From Edaphosphingomonas laterariae (lineage in GTDB: Bacteria; Pseudomonadota; Alphaproteobacteria; Sphingomonadales; Sphingomonadaceae), in NCBI RefSeq assembly GCF_900188165.1, contig NZ_FZOS01000002.1, positions 124,001 to 188,000 on the forward strand: a DNA stretch of 64,000 nt, read 5' to 3'. Made by a program: the position numbers and the translations under genes. The notes beneath the pieces were generated by a model. That model was given only the letters and a program-made list of their open reading frames with translations. It was not told the origin of the DNA and searched no databases. Of this stretch, positions 1 to 9,249 are shown piece by piece. Each line of letters opens with the position of its first letter. Position 1 is the first letter of the stretch.

Positions 1-565
1 GGAGCGTGCCGCGCACCCAGCGATGCGAGCCGACCGGATCGACCAGCACATGACAGGCGACCCCGCGCGCCACGGCGCGGGCGAGAGCGGCGATCACCGC
101 GCGCCCGGTCGCATCGTCGGCGAAGATGTAGACGAGCAGGCGGACCGAGCGGCGCGCGCCGTCGATGTCGGCGATCAGCTGGCGGATCATCCCGTCATAA
201 TCGTCGATCAGGGCAACGGCATTGCCGCCGACCGGGGGCAGACGGCCGAGCCGCTGGGCGAGGGCGGCGATATCCTTGTCCCGCCCGTCCAGCGTGGCGG
301 GGGCGGCAGCAAGCCGGGCGACGAGCGCGTCGGCGCGCGGGGCGAGCCGGCGGAACCGATCGCTGCGCCATTGCGGGAATTTGGGGCTGCCGATGGCGAG
401 GAACAGCAGCAGGCCAGGCACGGGCAGGAAGAAGATCAGCAACAGCCAGCTGGCCGCCGCCGTCGGCGCGCGCCGGCGCGGCACGACGACGAGCATGACG
501 AGGCGGATCAGCCACTCGAACACATACCAGGCCGTGCCGAGTTCGGGGAACGTGACCAGCGTCAT
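1..565 (-). CDS. Cardiolipin synthase, phospholipase D family (C-terminus beyond window edge)
   Basis: The first 188 residues are visible; the rest lies outside the window. Two hydrophobic N-terminal helices (about residues 14-29 and 40-59, with the VPRRRAP loop between) match the PLDc_N membrane module of cardiolipin synthases. The first phospholipase D fold begins near residue 116 (ALIDDYDGMI) and includes VRLLVYIFADDATGRAV. In this family the enzyme condenses phosphatidylglycerol into cardiolipin at the inner membrane. The catalytic HKD motifs would lie past position 1, so they cannot be confirmed. The start is the ATG at 565, which gives the usual N-terminal membrane module. It could instead be another PLD-family lipid synthase. 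Confidence 0.85.
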   Translation of the reverse strand, partial: MTLVTFPELGTAWYVFEWLIRLVMLVVVPRRRAPTAAASWLLLIFFLPVPGLLLFLAIGSPKFPQWRSDRFRRLAPRADALVARLAAAPATLDGRDKDIAALAQRLGRLPPVGGNAVALIDDYDGMIRQLIADIDGARRSVRLLVYIFADDATGRAVIAALARAVARGVACHVLVDPVGSHRWVRGTL

Positions 566-612
566 GCCGGCGATGCTAACCCGCCGGCGCCGGTCCGTCG
601 ATGGATGGGGGA

Positions 613-1314
613 TTATGCGGCGGGCGGTGCGTCCGCGCGTGCCAGCAGGGTCAGCGTGATCGGCCGGCGGAGGACGAAGCCCAGTGCCTCGTAAAGCGCG
701 ATCGCCCCGGTGTTGCTGGGATAGACGTGGAGGAACGGCGTTTCGCCGCGTGCGAGGATGCGTTCCGCCACCGCGCGCATCAGCCCGCCGGCATAGCCCT
801 GCCCGCGATGATCGGGGTGAGTGCAGACGCCACTGACTTCGGCGAAGCCCTGCGGCCGCATCCGTTCGCCCGCCATCGCGACCAGCTTGCCATCCTGTTT
901 GACGCCCAGAAACTCGGCCAGTTCATGCGTGCGCGCGGCGAAGGGGCCGGGCTCGGTGAGCCGGGCGAGCGCCTGCATGTCCGGGGCATCGGCGGCGGTG
1001 AGCGGTTCGATGGTGAAATGCGGGGCGGCGGGGGTGATGCGCGGCGCGACCATCTGGTGCAGGTCGGTGGTGCGCAGCTGCACCGCGCCGGGCGGCGGGG
1101 CGAGCGCGCCGGTTTCGACGATCCACAAGGCGCCGTCCGCCGGGAGCAGCGCGGTCAGCGCCGCAAGATTTTCGGGGGAGCCGTCCGCGCTGGCGGCGAA
1201 GGGGCCGAAGGCCGGATCGAGCCGGCGGGCCTTGTCATCGCCCTGCGCCAGGGCCGACCAGCCGGTGGCAAGGGCGTTCCAGACAGGGCGGTCGAGCGGG
1301 TGGGGGATGGTCAT
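613..1314 (-). CDS. GNAT-family N-acetyltransferase (FR47-like)
   Basis: This 233-residue protein has a GNAT core in its C-terminal half. The acetyl-CoA-binding pyrophosphate loop is HPDHRGQGYAGG (about 166-177), preceded by the strand EVSGVCTH, and the family's late motif YPSNTGAIALYEALGF follows (about 198-213). The family transfers an acetyl group from acetyl-CoA to an amine; the substrate here is unknown. The N-terminal 90 residues are less conserved and may form a degenerate second GNAT fold. The ATG at 1314 is preferred over an upstream alternative because the protein then begins with MTIPHPLDRP, close to the first predicted helix. It lies 48 bases from the cardiolipin synthase start, on the same strand. 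Confidence 0.85.
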   Translation of the reverse strand: MTIPHPLDRPVWNALATGWSALAQGDDKARRLDPAFGPFAASADGSPENLAALTALLPADGALWIVETGALAPPPGAVQLRTTDLHQMVAPRITPAAPHFTIEPLTAADAPDMQALARLTEPGPFAARTHELAEFLGVKQDGKLVAMAGERMRPQGFAEVSGVCTHPDHRGQGYAGGLMRAVAERILARGETPFLHVYPSNTGAIALYEALGFVLRRPITLTLLARADAPPAA

Positions 1315-1369
1315 GCCGCCCCACCTATGTACGCGCGGGTCGCGCGACAAGGCGGGGCGGCCGAACCGA

Positions 1370-2680
1370 TCAGTTCATCGAGCCGGCAAGGCCCTTGTTG
1401 ATCCAAAGCGCGAGCAGCGTGCAGATCGCGCCCGACAACAGATAGGCACCGGCCGAGATCAGGCCGAAATTGGCCGAAAGCAGCAGCGCGACCAGCGGCG
1501 CGAAGCCCGCGCCGACCAGCCAGGCAAGGTCCGACGTCAGCGCCGAACCGGTGTAGCGGTGGGTGGGCGAGAAGCTGGACGACACCGCGCCCGACGACTG
1601 GCCGAAGGCGAGGCCGAGCAGGATGAAGCCGAGCACCATGAAGGCCAGCTCGCCCAGTTCCCCGGCGTCGAGCAGCTGCGGGGCGAAGCCGCTATAGGCG
1701 GCGATCGCGGCGGCCGAGAAGCCGAGCAGGGTGCGGCGGCCGACCTTGTCGGCGATCAGGCCCGAAGCGATGATCGCCAGCACGCCGAACGCGGCGGCGA
1801 TCACTTCGATCAGCAGGAAGCGATAGGGGCCTTCCTCGGTGAACAGGAACACCCAGGACAGCGGGAACACGGTGACCATGTGGAACAGCGCGAAGCTGGC
1901 GAGCGGCGCGAAGGCGCCGATCACGATCGTGCGGCCTTCCTGGCGCACGGTATCCATCACCGGCGCGGGCTGCAGGTCGCGGGTTTCGAACAGGCGTTCA
2001 TATTCGGGCGTGACGACGATGCGCAGCCGCGCGAACAGGGCGACGACGTTGATCGCGAACGCCACGAAGAACGGATAGCGCCAGCCCCAGCCAAGGAAAT
2101 CGGCGGCCGGCAGCGCATAGACGAAATAAGCGAACAGCGCGCTGGCCACCATCAGGCCGAGCGGGGCGCCAAGCTGCGGGATCATCGCATACCAGCCGCG
2201 GCGCTTTTCCGGCGCGTTGAGCGCGAGCAGCGAGGCGAGGCCGTCCCACGCGCCGCCCAGCGCAAGGCCCTGGCCGATGCGGAACAGGGCGAGCAGCACC
2301 GCCGATGCCATGCCGACCGTTTCATAGCCGGGCAGGAAGGCGATCGCGGCGGTTGACCCGCCGAGCAGGAACAGGGCGATGGTAAGCTTGATGCCGCGGC
2401 CATAAGCGCGGTCGACCGCCATGAAGATCAGCGAGCCGATCGGGCGGGCGACGAACGCCAGCGCGAAGATCGCGAAGGAATAGAGCGTGCCGGTCAGCGG
2501 ATCGACGAAGGGGAAGACCACCTTCGGAAACACCAGCACCGATGCGATGGCATAGACGAAGAAGTCGAAAAACTCCGACGTCCGGCCGATGATCACGCCG
2601 ATCGCGATCTCACCGGGCGAAATCTTTCCGTGCCGCGCGTCCTGCCCGCTTGCGCCGGCGGCTGCCGTCCCTGCACTCAT
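1370..2680 (-). CDS. MFS transporter, metabolite:H+ symporter-like
   Basis: A 436-residue polytopic membrane protein with about twelve hydrophobic segments. The major facilitator signature between helices 2 and 3 appears as RPIGSLIFMAVDRAYGRG, and the mirrored loop in the second half as ADKVGRRT. The phrase GVIIGRTSEFFDFFVYAIAS near the N-terminus resembles the metabolite:H+ symporter subgroup. It should move a small solute across the inner membrane using the proton gradient; the substrate is unknown. The ATG at 2680 is chosen over the TTG just before it because AGGAG lies 8 bases upstream. The gene is divergent from the quinol oxidase operon across a 201-base gap, an arrangement I associate with cyo loci in alphaproteobacteria. 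Confidence 0.9.
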   Translation of the reverse strand: MSAGTAAAGASGQDARHGKISPGEIAIGVIIGRTSEFFDFFVYAIASVLVFPKVVFPFVDPLTGTLYSFAIFALAFVARPIGSLIFMAVDRAYGRGIKLTIALFLLGGSTAAIAFLPGYETVGMASAVLLALFRIGQGLALGGAWDGLASLLALNAPEKRRGWYAMIPQLGAPLGLMVASALFAYFVYALPAADFLGWGWRYPFFVAFAINVVALFARLRIVVTPEYERLFETRDLQPAPVMDTVRQEGRTIVIGAFAPLASFALFHMVTVFPLSWVFLFTEEGPYRFLLIEVIAAAFGVLAIIASGLIADKVGRRTLLGFSAAAIAAYSGFAPQLLDAGELGELAFMVLGFILLGLAFGQSSGAVSSSFSPTHRYTGSALTSDLAWLVGAGFAPLVALLLSANFGLISAGAYLLSGAICTLLALWINKGLAGSMN

Positions 2681-2827
2681 CAATCACTCCTTACAAGCAC
2701 GGTCCGGCACAAGCGCGGACGGCCGCGCGCCTGCGCGGCCCTGAACAAATTTCAATCAGGCACGAGTCGCCCGCTACGCAAGCGCAGCAGACTATATCCC
2801 CCTTCGCTCTCCGCGATGAACAAGGGG

Positions 2828-2846
2828 ATTGGACAAAATGTCCTAT
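2828..2846. promoter_or_regulatory. Near-palindrome upstream of cyoA
   Basis: Arms ATTGGACA and TGTCCTAT flank a 3-base AAA spacer, with one mismatched pair. It lies 36 bases before the cyoA ATG in the divergent MFS/cyoA intergenic region, where an operator would be expected. It does not match the FNR half-site TTGAT. The binding protein is unknown; the RegA encoded in the same operon is one candidate. Confidence 0.4.
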
Positions 2847-2881
2847 GTTGCCCGCCGCGATGCAGCATTAGGCGCCGGGCC

Positions 2882-4060
2882 ATGATTCCGTCAGCCGCCT
2901 CCCTGTTGCGGGCCCTTCGTGGCGCGCGTCCGCTCGCTCTCCTCAGCGCGCTTGCCCTGTTGGGCGGGTGCAATGCGGTGGTGCTCGATCCCGCCGGCGA
3001 TATCGCCCAGCAGCAGGCGTGGCTGATCGTCGCGTCCACGGTGCTGATGCTGGTCATCATCGTGCCGGTGATGGCGCTGACGGTGCTGTTCGCCTGGCGC
3101 TATCGCCAGTCGAACAAGGAAGCCCGTTACGAGCCGGAATGGGACCATTCGACTCAGCTGGAACTGCTGATCTGGGCGGCGCCGCTGCTGATCATCATCT
3201 GCCTGGGCGCGCTGACCTGGGTGAGCACCCACCTGCTCGATCCCTATCGCCCGATCGCCCGCGTGGCCGAAGGCAAGCCGATCGCGGCCGAGGTCGAGCC
3301 GCTGGAAGTCGAGGTCGTCGCGCTCGACTGGAAGTGGCTGTTCATCTACCCGCAATATGGCGTGGCCACGGTGAACGAGCTTGCCGCGCCGGTCGACCGG
3401 CCGATCAACTTCCGCATCACCTCGTCGTCGGTGATGAACTCCTTCTATGTCCCCGCGCTCGCCGGCATGATCTATGCGATGCCGGGCATGGAGACGAAGC
3501 TCCACGCCGTCATCAACAAGGCCGGCAATTATGAGGGCTTCTCCGCCAACTATAGCGGCGCCGGCTTCTCGGGCATGCGCTTCCGCTTCCATGGCCTGAA
3601 CGACGCGCAGTTCGCCGAGTGGGTGGCCAAGGCGAAGGCCGGCAACGGCCCGCTCGATCGCAATGTCTATCTGAAGCTCGAACAGCCGAGCGAAAATGTG
3701 CCGGTGGCGCGTTTCGCGGGCATCGAGGAGGGCCTCTACAACGCCATCGTCAACATGTGCGTCGAGCCCGGCAAGATGTGCATGAGCGAGATGATGGCGA
3801 TCGACGCCAAGGGCGGCCTGGGCAAGGAAGGCATCCGCAACGTCCGCCAGCTTACCTATGACAAGCATGCCCGCCGTGGTGCGGTGCTGGCGTCCGAACC
3901 CGTCGTCGTCGGCGCGATCTGCGCGCCCCCGGCGCCGGTGCGGCAGGCTGCCGCCGCCCGTCCGGCCGCCGATCAGGCGCCGCTCACCGGCGCCGGCCTG
4001 CCCCGTCCCGGCGCAAGCGCCACCGCTGACGCGAAGCCTTCGCGTCCCACGAACTCCTGA
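2882..4060 (+). CDS. cyoA: Cytochrome bo3-type ubiquinol oxidase subunit II
   Basis: A 392-residue lipoprotein. The signal peptide ends in the lipobox LGGC, putting the acylated cysteine at residue 30. Two transmembrane helices follow (about 46-68 and 86-106), then a periplasmic cupredoxin-like domain with [12 protein letters not shown] and [17 protein letters not shown]. The CuA-binding cysteines and histidines of cytochrome c oxidases are absent, as expected for a quinol oxidase. The last 40 residues are a Pro/Ala-rich tail. The open frame extends upstream, but the ATG at 2882 is the start that gives a proper lipoprotein signal. First gene of the operon cyoA-cyoB-cyoC-cyoD-SURF1-regB-regA. 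Confidence 0.95.
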   Translation: MIPSAASLLRALRGARPLALLSALALLGGCNAVVLDPAGDIAQQQAWLIVASTVLMLVIIVPVMALTVLFAWRYRQSNKEARYEPEWDHSTQLELLIWAAPLLIIICLGALTWVSTHLLDPYRPIARVAEGKPIAAEVEPLEVEVVALDWKWLFIYPQYGVATVNELAAPVDRPINFRITSSSVMNSFYVPALAGMIYAMPGMETKLHAVINKAGNYEGFSANYSGAGFSGMRFRFHGLNDAQFAEWVAKAKAGNGPLDRNVYLKLEQPSENVPVARFAGIEEGLYNAIVNMCVEPGKMCMSEMMAIDAKGGLGKEGIRNVRQLTYDKHARRGAVLASEPVVVGAICAPPAPVRQAAAARPAADQAPLTGAGLPRPGASATADAKPSRPTNS

Positions 4061-6084
4061 TGTCAGCTGAGCTTTCCATGGATACGCATCCCGCCGCTGC
4101 CCTGAGCCCGATCTTCGGCCGCCTGTCGCTTGACTCGCTGCCGCTGCACGAGCCGATCGTCGTCGCGACTTTCATCGCGGTCGTCATCGGCGGCCTCGTG
4201 ACCGTCGGTGCCATCACCAAATTCCGCCTCTGGGGTTATCTCTGGAACGAGTGGTTCACCACCGTCGATCATAAGCGGATCGGGATCATGTACATGATCC
4301 TCGGCCTCATCATGTTCGTGCGCGGCTTTGCCGACGCGGTGATGATGCGTCTCCAGCAGGCGATGGCGTTCGGCGGGTCCGAAGGCTATCTGAACGCGCA
4401 CCATTACGACCAGATCTTCACCGCCCATGGCGTGATCATGATCTTCTTCGTGGCGATGCCGTTCATCACCGGCCTGATGAACTATATCGTGCCGCTGCAA
4501 ATCGGCGCGCGCGACGTGTCCTTCCCCTTCCTGAACAATTTCAGCTTCTGGATGACGGCGGCCGGTGCCGTGCTGGTCATGATGTCGCTGTTCGTGGGTG
4601 AATTCGCGCAGACCGGCTGGCTCGCTTATCCGCCGCTTTCGGGCATCGGATACAGCCCGGCGACCGGCGTCGATTATTATATCTGGGCACTGCAGATAGC
4701 CGGTGTCGGCACGACATTATCGGGCATCAACCTGATCGCCACGATCGTGAAGCTGCGCGCGCCGGGCATGAAGCTGATGCGCATGCCGGTGTTCACCTGG
4801 ACCTCGCTCTGCGCGAACATCCTGATCGTCGCCTCCTTCCCGATCCTGACCGCCACGCTCGTGCTGCTGTCGCTCGATCGCTATGTCGGCACCAACTTCT
4901 TCACGAACGATTTTGGCGGCAGCGCCATGATGTACGTGAACCTGATCTGGATCTGGGGCCACCCGGAGGTCTACATCCTCATCCTGCCGCTGTTCGGCGT
5001 CTTCTCGGAAGTCACCTCGACCTTCTCGGGCAAGCGGCTGTTCGGCTACAGCTCGATGGTCTACGCCACCGTCTGCATCATGGTGCTGTCGTACCTCGTG
5101 TGGCTCCACCACTTCTTCACGATGGGTTCGGGCGCGAGCGTCAACAGCTTCTTCGGCATCACCACGATGGTGATCTCGATCCCGACGGGCGCCAAGCTGT
5201 TCAACTGGCTGTTCACCATGTATCGCGGCCGCATCCGCTTCGAACTGCCGATGATGTGGACCGTCGCCTTCATGCTGACCTTCACCATCGGCGGCATGAC
5301 CGGCGTGCTGCTTGCCGTTCCGCCGGCGGACTTCGTGCTGCACAACTCGCTGTTCCTGATCGCGCACTTCCATAACGTGATCATCGGCGGCGTGCTGTTC
5401 GGCCTGTTCGCGGCGATCAACTACTGGTGGCCCAAGGCGTTCGGCTACAAGCTCGACGTGTTCTGGGGCAAGGTGAGCTTCTGGTGCTGGCAGATCGGCT
5501 TCTGGATGGCCTTCACGCCGCTTTACATCCTGGGCCTGATGGGCGTGACCCGCCGGATGCGCGTGTTCGACGATCCGTCGCTGCAGATCTGGTTCGTCAT
5601 CGCCGCCATCGGCGCCGCGATCGTGGCCATGGGCATCGCCGCCATGTTCATCCAGTTCTTCGTCAGCTTCATGAAGCGGAAGCAGCTGGCCGACACGACG
5701 GGCGATCCCTGGGGCGGCCGCACCCTCGAATGGGCGACCTCGTCGCCCCCGCCGGACTATAACTTCGCGTTCACGCCCGTCATCCACGACCTGGATGCCT
5801 GGGCCGACATGAAGAAGAACGGCTATGAGCGTCCGCTGGCCGGCTTCCGTTCGATCCACATGCCCAGCAACACGGGCACCGGGATCATTCTGGCGGGGCT
5901 GAGCACGGTCTGCGGTTTCGCGCTGATCTGGTACATCTGGTGGCTTGCGGGGCTCAGCTTCGTCGCGCTGCTGGCGGTCGCGATCGCCCATACCTTCAAC
6001 TATAAGCGCGATTTCCACATCCCGGTCGAGGACGTGATCACGACGGAGAATGAGCGGACGCGCCTGCTCAGCGCGGGAGCATAA
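4060..6084 (+). CDS. cyoB: Cytochrome bo3-type ubiquinol oxidase subunit I
   Basis: The 674-residue catalytic heme-copper subunit, which reduces oxygen to water with electrons from ubiquinol and pumps protons. Family signatures are clear. [10 protein letters not shown] carries a heme-ligand histidine (H123). WGHPEVY holds the CuB histidine and the cross-linked tyrosine. WLHHFF holds the CuB histidine pair, and [13 protein letters not shown] the two heme histidines. The N-terminal helix plus the C-terminal extension fit the quinol oxidase (CyoB) branch, which is longer than cytochrome c oxidase subunit I. Its ATG overlaps the cyoA stop by one base, indicating translational coupling. Confidence 0.97.
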   Translation: MSAELSMDTHPAAALSPIFGRLSLDSLPLHEPIVVATFIAVVIGGLVTVGAITKFRLWGYLWNEWFTTVDHKRIGIMYMILGLIMFVRGFADAVMMRLQQAMAFGGSEGYLNAHHYDQIFTAHGVIMIFFVAMPFITGLMNYIVPLQIGARDVSFPFLNNFSFWMTAAGAVLVMMSLFVGEFAQTGWLAYPPLSGIGYSPATGVDYYIWALQIAGVGTTLSGINLIATIVKLRAPGMKLMRMPVFTWTSLCANILIVASFPILTATLVLLSLDRYVGTNFFTNDFGGSAMMYVNLIWIWGHPEVYILILPLFGVFSEVTSTFSGKRLFGYSSMVYATVCIMVLSYLVWLHHFFTMGSGASVNSFFGITTMVISIPTGAKLFNWLFTMYRGRIRFELPMMWTVAFMLTFTIGGMTGVLLAVPPADFVLHNSLFLIAHFHNVIIGGVLFGLFAAINYWWPKAFGYKLDVFWGKVSFWCWQIGFWMAFTPLYILGLMGVTRRMRVFDDPSLQIWFVIAAIGAAIVAMGIAAMFIQFFVSFMKRKQLADTTGDPWGGRTLEWATSSPPPDYNFAFTPVIHDLDAWADMKKNGYERPLAGFRSIHMPSNTGTGIILAGLSTVCGFALIWYIWWLAGLSFVALLAVAIAHTFNYKRDFHIPVEDVITTENERTRLLSAGA

Positions 6085-6087
6085 GCC

Positions 6088-6723
6088 ATGGCTGATATCA
6101 GCTTGAACCTGAACACGGCGGACGGCCGGCCGCTCTACCACCTCGCGGAAGAGCCGCATCACCCGGAAGGCTCCAGCACGATGCTGGGCTTCTGGCTCTA
6201 CCTGATGAGCGACTGCCTCATCTTCGCGATCCTGTTCGCCACCTATGGCGTGCTGGGCGCGAACTATGCGGCCGGTCCGTCGCCGAAGGATCTGTTCGAT
6301 CTGAAGCTGATCGCGCTCAACACCGCGATGCTGCTCTTCTCGTCGATCACCTACGGCTTCGCGATGCTGGAGATGCAGAAGGGCCGCACCGGCACGACGC
6401 AGCTGTGGCTGGCGGTGACCGGCCTGTTCGGTCTCGCCTTCCTGGGCATCGAACTCTACGAGTTCGCGCACCTGATCCATGAAGGCGCGACCCCGCAGCG
6501 CAGCGCGTTCCTGTCGACCTTCTTCACGCTGGTCGGCACGCACGGCCTGCACGTCACCTTCGGCCTGATCTGGCTGGTGACGCTGATGGTGCAGGTCAGC
6601 CGTCGCGGCCTGGTTCCGGCCAACAAGCGCCGCCTGATGTGCCTCAGCCTGTTCTGGCACTTCCTCGACGTCATCTGGATCGGCGTCTTCACCTTTGTCT
6701 ATCTGATGGGAATGCTGCGATGA
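6088..6723 (+). CDS. cyoC: Cytochrome bo3-type ubiquinol oxidase subunit III
   Basis: A 211-residue membrane protein with five hydrophobic segments, the usual number for CyoC. Subunit III signatures include LGFWLYLMSDCLIFAILFA near residue 32, ELYEFAHLIHEGATPQRSAF, GTHGLHVTFG and FWHFLDVIWI. Subunit III stabilises subunit I and supports proton pumping; it carries no cofactor. The ATG lies 3 bases after the cyoB stop, so the genes are co-transcribed. Confidence 0.96.
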   Translation: MADISLNLNTADGRPLYHLAEEPHHPEGSSTMLGFWLYLMSDCLIFAILFATYGVLGANYAAGPSPKDLFDLKLIALNTAMLLFSSITYGFAMLEMQKGRTGTTQLWLAVTGLFGLAFLGIELYEFAHLIHEGATPQRSAFLSTFFTLVGTHGLHVTFGLIWLVTLMVQVSRRGLVPANKRRLMCLSLFWHFLDVIWIGVFTFVYLMGMLR

Positions 6724-7127
6724 GCTCTGGTTCGCACGCCGAACATGGCGATCACGGACACGGTGATCACGGCCATAGCGACCACCATGACGACGGGCAC
6801 GCCCATGGTTCGATGAAGGATTATGTGACGGGTTTCATCCTGTCGGTGATCCTGACCGCGATCCCGTTCTGGCTGGTGATGACCGACGCGCTGGCGAACG
6901 ACCAGATGACCGGGATGGTCATCATGGCCTTCGCCGTCGTCCAGATCGTCGTCCACATGATCTACTTCCTTCACATGAACAGCCGTTCGGAAGGTGGGTG
7001 GACGATGATGGCCCTCATCTTTACGATCATCCTCGTAGTGATCACGATGACGGGGTCGCTGTGGGTGATGTACCACCTCAATACCAACATGATGCCCATG
7101 TCCCACGACATGAGCCAGATGCCGTGA
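6720..7127 (+). CDS. cyoD: Cytochrome bo3-type ubiquinol oxidase subunit IV
   Basis: A 135-residue protein with three transmembrane segments starting around residues 40, 70 and 95, matching CyoD. The soluble N-terminus is rich in His, Gly and Asp (HGDHGHGDHGHSDHHDDGHA), longer and more histidine-rich than in E. coli CyoD. Such a stretch could bind metal ions, but this is inference. The family motif VQIVVHMIYFLHMN is present. The ATG overlaps the cyoC stop by four bases. Confidence 0.93.
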   Translation: MSSGSHAEHGDHGHGDHGHSDHHDDGHAHGSMKDYVTGFILSVILTAIPFWLVMTDALANDQMTGMVIMAFAVVQIVVHMIYFLHMNSRSEGGWTMMALIFTIILVVITMTGSLWVMYHLNTNMMPMSHDMSQMP

Positions 7128-7174
7128 ACCCAAACGCGCGCGCGGGCGATGACCCGCGCGACGCTTCGGGGGGA

Positions 7175-7930
7175 ATGGCGGCAGGACATCAGCGACGATC
7201 GCCGCGCCGCGCCGCGCGCCTGCTGCTGCTGGCTTTGCTGGCGGCGGCAGGATTTGTCGCATTGATCGCGCTGGGCATCTGGCAGGTCGAACGGCGGGCC
7301 TGGAAGCTCGATCTGATCGCACGGGTGGAAGCGCGGGTGGATGCAGCGCCCGTGGCCGCGCCGGGGCTCGCGCAATGGGCGTCGGTCAGCGAGGCGCGCG
7401 ACGGGTATCGCCGTGTCCGGCTTCAGGGCCGCTTCCTGCATGATCGCGAGACCCTGGTGCAGGCGGCAACGGTGCGTGGCGCCGGCTTCTGGGTGCTGAC
7501 GCCGATGGCCAGCGATCGCGGCTTCACCGTCCTGGTCAATCGCGGCTTCGTGCCGGCCGACCGCAAGGCGCCCGGCCGGCGCGCGGAAGGGCAGGTTGCC
7601 GGCGAAACCGTGGTCACCGGGCTGATGCGGATGAGCGAGCCCAAGGGCGGCTTCCTCCGCACCAACGAGCCCGCCGCCGAACGCTGGTATTCGCGCGACG
7701 TTGCCGCGATCGCGTCCGCACGCGGGCTCGGCCCGGTCGCGCCTTATTTCATCGACGCCGATGCCACGGCCAATGCCGGCGGCTACCCGATCGGCGGGCT
7801 GACGGTGATCCGTTTCAACAACAACCATCTGGGCTATGCCCTCACCTGGTTCGGGCTCGCCGCGCTGCTGGCGCTGGGCGCCGGGCTCGTCGTCCGCCAT
7901 GAATTGCGGCAGGGAGAGGCCGAGGCATGA
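7175..7930 (+). CDS. SURF1-family oxidase assembly protein
   Basis: A 251-residue protein with an N-terminal transmembrane helix (about 15-37, ending LGIWQVERRAWK) and a second helix at the C-terminus (ALTWFGLAALLALGAGLVV), enclosing the SURF1 domain (YRRVRLQGRF, GFWVLTPM, VLVNRGFVPADR, ideal-like GGYPIGGLT). SURF1 proteins help insert heme into the catalytic subunit of heme-copper oxidases. A quinol-oxidase-specific SURF1 encoded with the oxidase is known in Paracoccus. The start is uncertain: ATG 7175 has a G-rich stretch immediately before it, while a GTG at 7124 would overlap the cyoD stop. Confidence 0.88.
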   Translation: MAAGHQRRSPRRAARLLLLALLAAAGFVALIALGIWQVERRAWKLDLIARVEARVDAAPVAAPGLAQWASVSEARDGYRRVRLQGRFLHDRETLVQAATVRGAGFWVLTPMASDRGFTVLVNRGFVPADRKAPGRRAEGQVAGETVVTGLMRMSEPKGGFLRTNEPAAERWYSRDVAAIASARGLGPVAPYFIDADATANAGGYPIGGLTVIRFNNNHLGYALTWFGLAALLALGAGLVVRHELRQGEAEA

Positions 7931-9249
7931 TCAGCGCCCTGTGGACACGCGAGGCCGCCGACGCGGAAGACGGGCCGGCGGCGGCGGCGGCCGGCCGCAA
8001 GAACATGCTGCTGCTGTTGCAGCTTCGCTGGATCGCGGTGACCGGCCAGCTGACCACGATCATCGTCGTCCACAGCCTGATGGGCATTCGCCTGCCGCTG
8101 GGATCGTTACTGGTAGCGCCGGCGGCGCTGATCGTGCTCAACCTTGCCAGCCTGCCTTATGTCCGCCGCCGCGCGGTGGTGAAGAATGGCGAGCTGTTCA
8201 TGGCGCTGTTGTGCGACGTGGCGGCGTTGACCTGGCAGCTCCACCAGACCGGCGGCATCACCAATCCGTTCGCGCCGCTGTTCCTGTTGCAGGTGGTGAT
8301 CGGCGCGATGTTGCTCACGCCCTGGTCCAGCTGGCTGCTCGTCGGCGTGTCGGCCTTCTGCCTGCTGTGGCTGGCGATCGACTATCGCCCGCTCGACCTG
8401 CCGACCGGCTATGAAGACAGCCTGTTCGACCTTTATCTGTGGGGCAGCTTCATCTGCTTCGCGCTGATCGCGGTGCTGCTCGTCCAGCTGGTCGCGCGGA
8501 TCGCCCGCAACCTGCGCGATCGCGATGCCGCGCTGGCGGATATCCGGCAGCAGGCGGCGGAAGAGACGCATATCGTGCGCATGGGCCTGCTCGCTTCCGG
8601 CGCGGCGCACGAACTGGGCACGCCCTTGTCGTCGCTGTCGGTGATCCTGGGCGATTGGCAGCGGATGCCGCGTCTCGCCAGCGATCCCGATCTGGCGCAG
8701 GACATCGCCGACATGCAGGCCGAGGTGCTGCGCTGCAAGACCATCGTCAGCAACATTCTGGTGTCTGCCGGTGAGGCCCGTGGCGTCGCGCCCGCGGTGA
8801 CGACGGTGCGGCGCTTTCTGGAAGATATCGTCGCCGAATGGCGGTCGAGCCGGCTGGCGGGCACCATTCGCTTCGAGGATCGTTTCGGCGAGGACATGGC
8901 GATCGTTTCCGATCCCGTGCTGAAACAGGTGATCGACAATGTGATCGACAATGCGGCCGAGGTTTCGCCCAACTGGATCGGCATCACCGCCACGCGCGCG
9001 GCCGACCAGCTGGTCATCGAGGTGCGGGATGCCGGCCCTGGCTTCGCGCCTGAAATGCTGGAGAAATTCGGCCAGCCTTATCAATCGAGCAAGGGCCGTC
9101 CGGGCGGTGGCTTGGGCCTGTTCCTGCTCGTCAACGTGCTGCGCAAGCTGGGCGGCAAGGCCGAAGCGCGCAACCCCGAAGGCGGCGGCGCCGCCGTGAC
9201 CCTGATGCTGCCGCTGGCGGCAGTCGCTTATGCGAAGGATGGACGATGA
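7927..9249 (+). CDS. regB: RegB/PrrB-type redox sensor histidine kinase
   Basis: A 440-residue membrane kinase with six hydrophobic segments in its first 190 residues. It carries the hallmark RegB quinone-binding motif GGITNPF (109-115), the H-box GAAHELGTPLSS with phosphorylated H228, a cysteine at 270 (EVLRCKTI) in the place of the redox-active cysteine of RegB, the N-box IDNVIDNAAE, and ATP-lid motifs VRDAGPGF and GGGLGLFL. RegB-type kinases sense the quinone pool and oxygen status and phosphorylate RegA. Its ATG overlaps the SURF1 stop (ATGA), tying the sensor to the oxidase operon. The closest named relatives are RegB, PrrB and ActS. Confidence 0.93.
   Translation: MISALWTREAADAEDGPAAAAAGRKNMLLLLQLRWIAVTGQLTTIIVVHSLMGIRLPLGSLLVAPAALIVLNLASLPYVRRRAVVKNGELFMALLCDVAALTWQLHQTGGITNPFAPLFLLQVVIGAMLLTPWSSWLLVGVSAFCLLWLAIDYRPLDLPTGYEDSLFDLYLWGSFICFALIAVLLVQLVARIARNLRDRDAALADIRQQAAEETHIVRMGLLASGAAHELGTPLSSLSVILGDWQRMPRLASDPDLAQDIADMQAEVLRCKTIVSNILVSAGEARGVAPAVTTVRRFLEDIVAEWRSSRLAGTIRFEDRFGEDMAIVSDPVLKQVIDNVIDNAAEVSPNWIGITATRAADQLVIEVRDAGPGFAPEMLEKFGQPYQSSKGRPGGGLGLFLLVNVLRKLGGKAEARNPEGGGAAVTLMLPLAAVAYAKDGR

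Noticed and set aside
4717-6660. A long minus-strand open frame antisense to cyoB and cyoC.
   Set aside because: It is rich in His, Arg, Glu and Gln with no hydrophobic core, a mirror of membrane-protein codons, and cyoB is unmistakable.
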